A DNA stretch of 64,000 nucleotides from Croceicoccus mobilis (lineage in GTDB: Bacteria; Pseudomonadota; Alphaproteobacteria; Sphingomonadales; Sphingomonadaceae): assembly GCF_001661965.1 (NCBI RefSeq), contig NZ_LYWZ01000011.1:1-64000 (forward strand). The letters run 5' to 3'. The notes beneath the pieces are model-generated. The model saw only the letters and a list, made by a program, of their open reading frames with translations, had not been told where the DNA came from and did no database searches. Below are positions 57,179-64,000 of this stretch, piece after piece. Each line of letters starts with the position of its first letter. Position 1 is the stretch's first letter. The position numbers were made by a program, and so were the translations under genes.

Positions 57179-57805
57179 ATGACCGATGACAGAATGGCCC
57201 TTGTCGAGCTCATTAGGCAAGGGGCTGATAGCGATTTGGTGCGCGAGATGCTGGCGTTTGCCGCCGAGCGCATGATGGATCTGGAGATCGAGGCGAGAAC
57301 GGGTGCTGCCGCTGGCAGTCGCAACCCGGCTACCGCGAACGGGGCTGGGACACCTGCGCTGGTTGGATTGAACTGGCGATTCCCAAGCTGCGCAAGGGTA
57401 GTTACTTCCCGAGCTTTCTGGAACTGCGCCGGACGGCGGACAAGGCGCTGGCGGCGGTAATCCAGGAAGCTTACGTCCACGGGGTGTCGACCCGTTCGGT
57501 CGATGATCTGGTCAAGGCCATGGGTGCCAGCGGCGTATCGAAGAGCCAGGTGCGCCGCCTGGTTGCCGAGATCGACGAGAGGGTGAGCGCGTTCCTGACG
57601 CGCCCGATTGAAGGCCAGTGGCCCTACCTGTGGATCGACGCCACCTACTTCAAGGTGCGCGAGGGCGGACGCATCGTCTTCGACGGCGGCGATAATCGCC
57701 GTTGGCGTCAACACCGATGGCCGGCGCGAAGTGCTGGGCGTAGCCACCGGCCCTTCGGAGGCAGAACCGTTCTGGAAAGCCTTCCTGCGGTCGTTGGCGG
57801 ATCGC
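57179..57805 (+). pseudogene. Truncated, frameshifted IS256-family transposase
   Basis: The N-terminus MTDDRMALVELIRQGADSDL and ERMMDLEIEARTGAA is in one frame. A second frame carries LELRRTADKALAAVIQEAYV, HGVSTRSVDDLVKAMG and LWIDATYFKVREGG (first catalytic Asp). A third carries VNTDGRREVLGVATGPSEAE and FWKAFLRSLADRGSDG. At least two frameshifts are present, and the C-terminal half, with the last catalytic residue, is missing where IS481-type sequence begins. Confidence 0.82.
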
Positions 57806-57918
57806 GGCTCGGACGGCGTGTGTGGTCGTGGCGCTCCCGTGACGAACCTGTCCCATATGGCTTCCTTCCATTCCAACGAAAGGATCACACCATCAAACCG
57901 TGGGATCAAACACCTAGT
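57806..57918 (-). mobile_element. 5' fragment of an IS481-type element (with inverted-repeat copy 2)
   Basis: On the minus strand an ATG at 57856 begins MGQVRHGSATTTHAVRAAI, the characteristic start of many IS481-family transposases; the frame is cut off by the IS256-type sequence after about 20 residues. Positions 57880-57918, upstream of that start, are the inverted copy of 52043-52081. The exact junction is uncertain by about 15 bases. Confidence 0.65.
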
Positions 57919-58125
57919 GGAAGTTGGTGGATCCCGCCTCCGCTTCCATCCGCACGCTTCCATACGAGTCTACATACCACTACGTTCGATAGACAACGGC
58001 CAGGCGCGCGCCGCGTTAGGACATGCGGAAATCTTGCCTGCTACCTAGAAAGCTACCTAGCGCTGGAAGCAAAGCAAAAGCCACTCCTGAGAAGTGACTT
58101 AACATATTGATATATAGTGAAAAAA
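57919..58125. other. AT-richer spacer between IS relics and tRNA-Lys
   Basis: About 205 bases without a convincing ORF. It contains an AT-rich tract (about 58100-58125). It is probably the original flank of the tRNA gene. No integrase gene or repeat of the tRNA 3' end is seen here. Confidence 0.4.
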
Positions 58126-58201
<76 letters not shown>

Positions 58202-58360
58202 ACATCGCCGCTTTTGCTGACGATTACAGCGTGTTGCCCGGTGGGCACCCCCGCTGTGGAGCGCCCCATATAAAGCCTCTTTTGATTCGCGAAAGGGGGT
58301 TTCTGCAGCTTTTGAAAATTTCTTTTCAGGGACGCTTTGTGCCCAAGCGACAATCGGCCC

Positions 58361-59479
58361 CTATGACGCGAAACTGCCAGGTTCGCGCGTGTCCCAGCGT
58401 TCCACCGCCATGATGAGGCCAACGCAGATCATGATGGTCATCATCGACGATCCACCATGGCTCATGAAAGGAAGCGGAATGCCCACGACCGGAGCCAGCC
58501 CCATGACCATCATCAGATTGACGGCGGCATAGAAGAATATCGTCGCTGTCAGACCCGCCGCCATCAGACGGGCAAAGCGGTCCTTCGAATTATTCGCGAC
58601 CTTCAGGCCCCAGCGCAGTAGCAGACCGAAAACAAGCAGCACGAAGAAGCCGCCCAGCATGCCCCATTCCTCTGCCATGGTGGCAAAGACGAAGTCGGTA
58701 TGCGGTTCTGGCAGATAGTTCAGATGGCTCTGCGAGCCATTCCCGAAGCCCTTGCCGAACAGGCCGCCCGATCCGATCGCGATCTTAGACTGGGTGATAT
58801 GGTAACCCGCCCCCAGTGGATCGCTTTCGGGATCGAGGAAAGTAAGCACCCGTCGTTGCTGGTAATCGTGAAGCGCAAAGAAGAACGCGGCAGGGATCGC
58901 CGCGAGGGCCGCGACACCGCAGCTAACGAACCAAACCATCGGAAGCCCAGCCAGGAACATGACGATTGCCGCGCCAAAAATGATGGCAAGGCTGGTGCCG
59001 AGATCGGGCTGCATCAGCACCAGACCGACCGGCACGCCGATCAACACGCCAGGAACGAGCAGCGAAGAAAACTCCTTTGTCGCGGCCGGGGGCAGCATGT
59101 CGTAATAACGGGCAAGTATGATGACGATGCCTGGCTTCATCAGTTCGGAAGGTTGTAGGGTGAGGGGGCCGAGGTTGATCCATCGCTGGCTGCCGCCGCC
59201 CACGAAGCCCATCGCCTCCACCGCCATCAAGAGCAGTACCATGGCGATATAGGCCGGTAGAGCCATCATGCGCACGAAGTCGCGCGGCATGCGAGCGATG
59301 ACCATGGCCATGGCCAAGAACATGAGGAAACGGATGACATGCATCAGCGCCCATGGCTGCAGGCTGCCGCCGGCGGCCGAATAGAGCACGGCCCCGCCGA
59401 AACAGACCAGCAGGAACAAGGGGATGATGATGCCCCATGGCTGCTGCGAGATGATCCGGGGCAGGAATTTGCGGTTCAT
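58361..59479 (-). CDS. rodA: Rod-shape peptidoglycan polymerase RodA
   Basis: This 372-residue SEDS-family glycosyltransferase has about ten membrane segments. It polymerises lipid II during elongation together with PBP2. Family motifs include GSQRWINLGPLTLQPSELMK, with the essential region near residue 115-135, and a C-terminal GIPLPFMSHGGSSMM. ATG 59479 overlaps the mrdA stop by 4 bases. It is the last gene of the mreB-C-D-mrdA-rodA cluster. Confidence 0.95.
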   Translation of the reverse strand: MNRKFLPRIISQQPWGIIIPLFLLVCFGGAVLYSAAGGSLQPWALMHVIRFLMFLAMAMVIARMPRDFVRMMALPAYIAMVLLLMAVEAMGFVGGGSQRWINLGPLTLQPSELMKPGIVIILARYYDMLPPAATKEFSSLLVPGVLIGVPVGLVLMQPDLGTSLAIIFGAAIVMFLAGLPMVWFVSCGVAALAAIPAAFFFALHDYQQRRVLTFLDPESDPLGAGYHITQSKIAIGSGGLFGKGFGNGSQSHLNYLPEPHTDFVFATMAEEWGMLGGFFVLLVFGLLLRWGLKVANNSKDRFARLMAAGLTATIFFYAAVNLMMVMGLAPVVGIPLPFMSHGGSSMMTIMICVGLIMAVERWDTREPGSFAS

Positions 59480-61542
59480 TGGCCCGCCCCCCCGCCATTA
59501 CCGGTGGCGGCATCGCCTTCGGCAGCGCGCTGCGACTGAGCGGCATTGACCGGGGCAGGGGCGTCGGTTGCCTCGCCGCCGCTTACTGCGTCCTCGATCT
59601 CGCTCTTCTTCGGCTTAGGCGCCGACCCGCCATAGGCCTCTTCATAGCTAGCATATTTGCGGGCGAGGCGTTCCTGCGCGGTGCCGCCCCATTCCTCTTC
59701 AAAGCGGTGGAGCACGTCCAGCGCCTTTTGCGGGTCGAAGATATAGGTCATGACATCGCGCGCGACCGGATAGGCGGACGACGAGCCCGCACCATGTTCG
59801 ATAGCAACGGCGCAGGCGTAGCGCGGATTGTCATAGGGCGCGAAGGCGATGAAGTGGCCGTGGTCGCGATATTTCCACGGCACGTCCTTGCCGCCGCGGC
59901 CGTAGTTCAGCGACACGACCTGCGCGGTACCGGTCTTGCCCGACATCTCGATCCCGTCGAGTGGCAGGCGCGCGCGCCCAGCCGTGCCGCGCCCGTTAAC
60001 GACTTCCCACATGGCATGGCGCACGATGTCGAGATGTTCCTGCGGGACGCCGAGCATCGGGGCAGGGCGAGGATCGGCGGTTTTTAGCAGGCGCGGCTGA
60101 AGCCGCCTGCCGCTGGCGATGCGCGATACCTGCACGGCCTGCTGCAAAGGGTTCACAAGCATGTAACCCTGACCGATGGTGGCGTTCACCGTATCGAAGG
60201 TCTGCCATTCGCGGCCATATTTCTTGAGCTTCCAGGCCGGATCGGGAACCGTGCCATATGACTGGCTGGCAACGGGAAGCGGAAATTTGAAGCCAAGGCC
60301 GAGACGGCGCGCCATGGCGGCGATCGGGTCCATGCCGACCCGCTGCGCCATGGCATAGAAATAGACGTCGCAGCTCTGGTAGATCCCCTTGGCCATGTCG
60401 GTCGTGCCATGTCCGCCGCGTTTCCAGCAGCGGAATACGCGGTTGCCGACGCGCAGGCCGCCACCGCAAAAGACCGACTCCGCAGGGTCGATCCCTTCCT
60501 TGAGCAAGGCGAGCGACACATAGGGCTTAACCGTCGATCCGGGCGGGTACAGGCCCGAGAGCACCTTGTTGCGCAAGGGAACGTGATCGTCCTCGGACAG
60601 CATTTTCCATTCGATACGGCCGATGCCGTCGGAAAAACTGTTCGGATCGAAACTGGGCATCGAGGCCATCGCGAGGATGTCCCCGTTTTCCAGGTCCATC
60701 ACCACCACCGAGCCGGATTCATGCCCCAGGCGCCGCGCGGCATAATCCTGTAGCGGCCCGTCGATGGTCAGCTGGACCGGATCGCCCTGCACATCCTCGC
60801 GCATTTCAAGGTCGCGCACGATCTTGCCGCTGGCGGTCACCTCGGCGCGGCGGGCACCAGGTTCGCCGCGCAGTTCCTGTTCGAAATATTTCTCGACCCC
60901 GTCCTTGCCGATCTTGAAGCCCGGGGTGATGAGGAGCGGGTTCTTCTCTTCCTCATATTCCTCTGCCGAAACGGTGCCGACATAGCCGAGCAAATGCCCG
61001 ACGGAAGGGCCGGTCGGGTAATAGCGCGAAAACCCGCGCTGCGGCACGACGCCGGGAAGATCGGGCAAGCGCACGGAGAGTGCGGCGAACTGCTCCCAGT
61101 TGACGCCGGTCGATACCTCGATCGGACGGAAACCGCGCACTTCATCCAGCTTGTCGCGAAGATCGGTCACCTGCGCTGGCGACAGTTCCAGCACCTCGCC
61201 CAGAACGGCCAAAGTCCGCTCGCGGTCGATCACGCGTTCGGGGATAAGGTCGACGCGGAAATCCGCGCGGTTCGAGGCCAGCGGCACGCCGCGGCGGTCG
61301 AGGATCCAGCCCCGGCGCGGCGGAATCAGCGTGAGATCGACGCGGTTCGATTCCGATGCGAGCTGATATTTCTCGTTCTGCTCCACCGCGAGCCAGCCCA
61401 TGCGGCCGGCAAGCAACAGGCCGATCCCTCCCTGCACGGCACCCAGCAAAAAGGTACGCCGCTCGAAAGCGTTCGACAATTCGCCCGCACTGACCCGCTG
61501 CGGCAGGCGAGGGCGGCGGCGTCGCCATCTGAGGGATACCAT
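59476..61542 (-). CDS. mrdA: Penicillin-binding protein 2 (elongation transpeptidase)
   Basis: This 688-residue class B PBP has an N-terminal membrane anchor (FLLGAVQGGIGLLLAGRMGW), a dimerisation/pedestal domain, and a transpeptidase domain with STVK in LYPPGSTVKPYV, SCD in YQSCDVYFYAM and KTG in MSGKTGTAQV. The C-terminal tail of about 60 residues is rich in Ala, Pro and acidic residues and is probably disordered. It cross-links peptidoglycan in the elongasome with RodA, whose gene overlaps it. Confidence 0.95.
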   Translation of the reverse strand: MVSLRWRRRRPRLPQRVSAGELSNAFERRTFLLGAVQGGIGLLLAGRMGWLAVEQNEKYQLASESNRVDLTLIPPRRGWILDRRGVPLASNRADFRVDLIPERVIDRERTLAVLGEVLELSPAQVTDLRDKLDEVRGFRPIEVSTGVNWEQFAALSVRLPDLPGVVPQRGFSRYYPTGPSVGHLLGYVGTVSAEEYEEEKNPLLITPGFKIGKDGVEKYFEQELRGEPGARRAEVTASGKIVRDLEMREDVQGDPVQLTIDGPLQDYAARRLGHESGSVVVMDLENGDILAMASMPSFDPNSFSDGIGRIEWKMLSEDDHVPLRNKVLSGLYPPGSTVKPYVSLALLKEGIDPAESVFCGGGLRVGNRVFRCWKRGGHGTTDMAKGIYQSCDVYFYAMAQRVGMDPIAAMARRLGLGFKFPLPVASQSYGTVPDPAWKLKKYGREWQTFDTVNATIGQGYMLVNPLQQAVQVSRIASGRRLQPRLLKTADPRPAPMLGVPQEHLDIVRHAMWEVVNGRGTAGRARLPLDGIEMSGKTGTAQVVSLNYGRGGKDVPWKYRDHGHFIAFAPYDNPRYACAVAIEHGAGSSSAYPVARDVMTYIFDPQKALDVLHRFEEEWGGTAQERLARKYASYEEAYGGSAPKPKKSEIEDAVSGGEATDAPAPVNAAQSQRAAEGDAATGNGGGAGQ

Positions 61543-62099
61543 CAGCCCAGCACCTTCACGCGGGCAAGGCGAAGCAGATCAAGAATGGCGACAAGGCGCG
61601 TGAAGAGCGGAAAGGACAACATCGCAAGCAGCAATTGGGGGAGCATCAGCGATGGATACCACACCGAGCCTGCCAACCAGGTGAACACATGCCCAATGGC
61701 GAGATAGGCCGCGATGAGAAGGATCGCGATCAGCCAGTCCATCCAGAATGTGCGATCGCGCTGCCAGTTGTCGAGTCCTTCGAGCCCGATCATCGTGATC
61801 GACCAGAGGAGCACGCCGCTGCCGAATGGCTGACCCGAAAACAGATCGTCGACCAGCCCCAGCGGCGCGCCCGCCCATATGGGCAGCAGGCCGGGGCGAA
61901 ACAGCCGCCATGCGACAAGCAGCATATATGAGACCGGTGGCAGTACCGGGGCCGAGGCAATGATCGGGGACAGCGGCACCAGTGACGACAGGGCGATCGA
62001 GATCCACGGCACGATCGTCGCGATGATGGGGGAGGGCGCACGGTTCAGGCGCCGCTGGAACATGTCCTGCCCCGGAAGGCGGTCGCCCTTCAGCGGCAT
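61542..62099 (-). CDS. mreD: Rod shape-determining protein MreD
   Basis: This membrane protein of about 185 residues has five to six hydrophobic helices and the typical LPIWAGAPLGLVDDLFSGQPFGSGVLLWS segment. MreD links MreC and the PBP2/RodA complex. The start at 62099 has a GGGGA upstream; an ATG at 62126 is an alternative. Its stop shares a base with the mrdA start, fixing the operon. Confidence 0.88.
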   Translation of the reverse strand: MPLKGDRLPGQDMFQRRLNRAPSPIIATIVPWISIALSSLVPLSPIIASAPVLPPVSYMLLVAWRLFRPGLLPIWAGAPLGLVDDLFSGQPFGSGVLLWSITMIGLEGLDNWQRDRTFWMDWLIAILLIAAYLAIGHVFTWLAGSVWYPSLMLPQLLLAMLSFPLFTRLVAILDLLRLARVKVLG

Positions 62100-62154
62100 G
62101 ACGGTTCCCCGATGGCGTGGCTGCAATGACCGTCCGCAACGCGCAGGCCGGCGC

Positions 62155-63024
62155 TCACTGCTCAGGCTCCATGTCGAGCTCTGTCATCGGTTGCCAGATA
62201 GGTTCGACCATGACGAAATCGGTCGCCGCCGGGTCCGATATGATCCGCGCCACCGCACCGTCGCGGGTGAGGTTCTCGACTATCGCGACAGGGACATTCG
62301 GCCGGTACAGGCCGCCCGAACCGGAGGTGACGAGAAGATCGCCCTTTTCCAATGGGTTGATACCCATTTCTATCAAGCGAACGATCAGCGTGCCATCCGC
62401 CTGTCCTTGTGCAAAGCCCGTGACATTGCCCTTGATCCGGCGCACCGGAACCATGCTCTGCCCATCGGTGACAAGCAGGATGCGGGCGGTGCGGCGACCG
62501 GTTTCGAGAACGCGCCCCACCAGCCCGGTTGCCGAGCGCACCGGCATGCCCACGAGCACGCCATCCTTACGTCCGGCACCGATCAGGGCGAAACGACGCG
62601 TGCTGGCGGGGCTTGATCCGATCAGGCGCGCGCTGGCGACAGGCCGAATGTCCTTTTCACGCAGGGAGAGGAGTTGCTTCAGCCGACGGTTCTCGTCGCT
62701 GATCGCCTCCATCTCGGCCAGCTTGGCGCGGGCGAGGTGCAGTTCCTCGGCCAACTCCGCATTCTGGCTGCCCGCGGCGATATAGCCGGAGATGATGTCG
62801 ATCACCGAACGCCCGGAATTGCGGGTGACGGCCGAGGCTTCCCCTGCGGGACGAACCGCATCGGTCGCGGCGCTGCGCGCAAAGGCGAAGCTGCCGGGGC
62901 TGACGAAGGACGCAATCAACAGCACGACACCCAGCAAAACGCCCACGATCGCGAAGACGTAGCTGGTGAAGATCGAGATGTGCGCCCTTTTGGAAAACCC
63001 CGGACGCCGCTCGGCGGGCGCCAT
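62155..63024 (-). CDS. mreC: Rod shape-determining protein MreC
   Basis: This 289-residue protein has one N-terminal membrane helix (IFTSYVFAIVGVLLGVVLLIA), a coiled coil (LAEELHLARAKLAEMEAISD, NRRLKQLLSLREKD) and the two-barrel periplasmic domain ending in LVTSGSGGLYRPNVPVAIVE. It scaffolds the elongasome in the periplasm. It follows mreB by about 50 bases. Confidence 0.94.
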   Translation of the reverse strand: MAPAERRPGFSKRAHISIFTSYVFAIVGVLLGVVLLIASFVSPGSFAFARSAATDAVRPAGEASAVTRNSGRSVIDIISGYIAAGSQNAELAEELHLARAKLAEMEAISDENRRLKQLLSLREKDIRPVASARLIGSSPASTRRFALIGAGRKDGVLVGMPVRSATGLVGRVLETGRRTARILLVTDGQSMVPVRRIKGNVTGFAQGQADGTLIVRLIEMGINPLEKGDLLVTSGSGGLYRPNVPVAIVENLTRDGAVARIISDPAATDFVMVEPIWQPMTELDMEPEQ

Positions 63025-63072
63025 GACCTGATACTCCCTTCAGCCCATCGGGCCGTTACAATCGAGCGCCCC

Positions 63073-64000
<928 letters not shown>

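Overview
The window is high-GC alphaproteobacterial DNA, most like a sphingomonad (Novosphingobium/Sphingobium type). The reasons are two large TonB-dependent receptors, a lig-type protocatechuate 4,5-cleavage cluster, nu-class GSTs, and a conserved mreB-mreC-mreD-mrdA-rodA block at the right end. The genus is inferred from gene content only.

Layout. 1-2.5 kb: a complete IS21-family element. 2.6-32 kb: an accessory catabolic region. It holds two TonB receptors (one with an amber stop), an MFS carrier, SDRs, GSTs, a pirin, a class II aldolase-type protein, two DUF849/BKACE enzymes, two NTF2-like proteins, a MobA-like 3-hydroxybenzoate 4-hydroxylase, an ohr-ohrR pair and several TetR/MarR regulators. 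An IS3-family element at 14739-16258 has replaced the middle of a VOC-family gene. 30.9-38.5 kb: a phthalate module with 4,5-dihydroxyphthalate decarboxylase, dihydrodiol dehydrogenase, phthalate 4,5-dioxygenase oxygenase, a second-type quinolinate phosphoribosyltransferase, DUF1993, an MDR oxidoreductase and an MFS permease. 38.5-42.2 kb: a frameshifted LysR gene, an mmsA/enoyl-CoA hydratase deletion chimera, mmsB and a thiolase. 42.2-51.7 kb: a complete protocatechuate 4,5-cleavage gene set, with ligC, ligB, ligA, ligJ and two accessory genes on the minus strand, ligK-ligU-ligI on the plus strand, and a LysR regulator with two HTH domains between them. 51.7-58.1 kb: an insertion-sequence graveyard. 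It contains a degenerate IS3 element interrupted by a group II intron, plus pieces of IS3-, IS256- and IS481-type elements around one intact oxidoreductase gene. 58.1-64 kb: tRNA-Lys(CTT) and the rod-shape operon; mreB runs off the window.

How the genes work together. Phthalate (via the dioxygenase, dihydrodiol dehydrogenase and decarboxylase) and 3-hydroxybenzoate (via the MobA-like hydroxylase) would both give protocatechuate. LigAB opens the ring, LigC makes 2-pyrone-4,6-dicarboxylate, LigI hydrolyses it, and LigU, LigJ and LigK carry it to pyruvate and oxaloacetate. The 11-19 kb group with two BKACE-type enzymes does not fit a route I know and is the best candidate for an undescribed catabolic pathway.

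A second theme is gene decay. I see at least six broken genes: the VOC gene (IS plus deletion), a TonB receptor (TGG to TAG), a LysR gene (1-base loss), the mmsA-ech chimera, the IS3 transposases, and the intron maturase (probable TGG to TAG). All functional assignments are read from sequence motifs; no database search was run.
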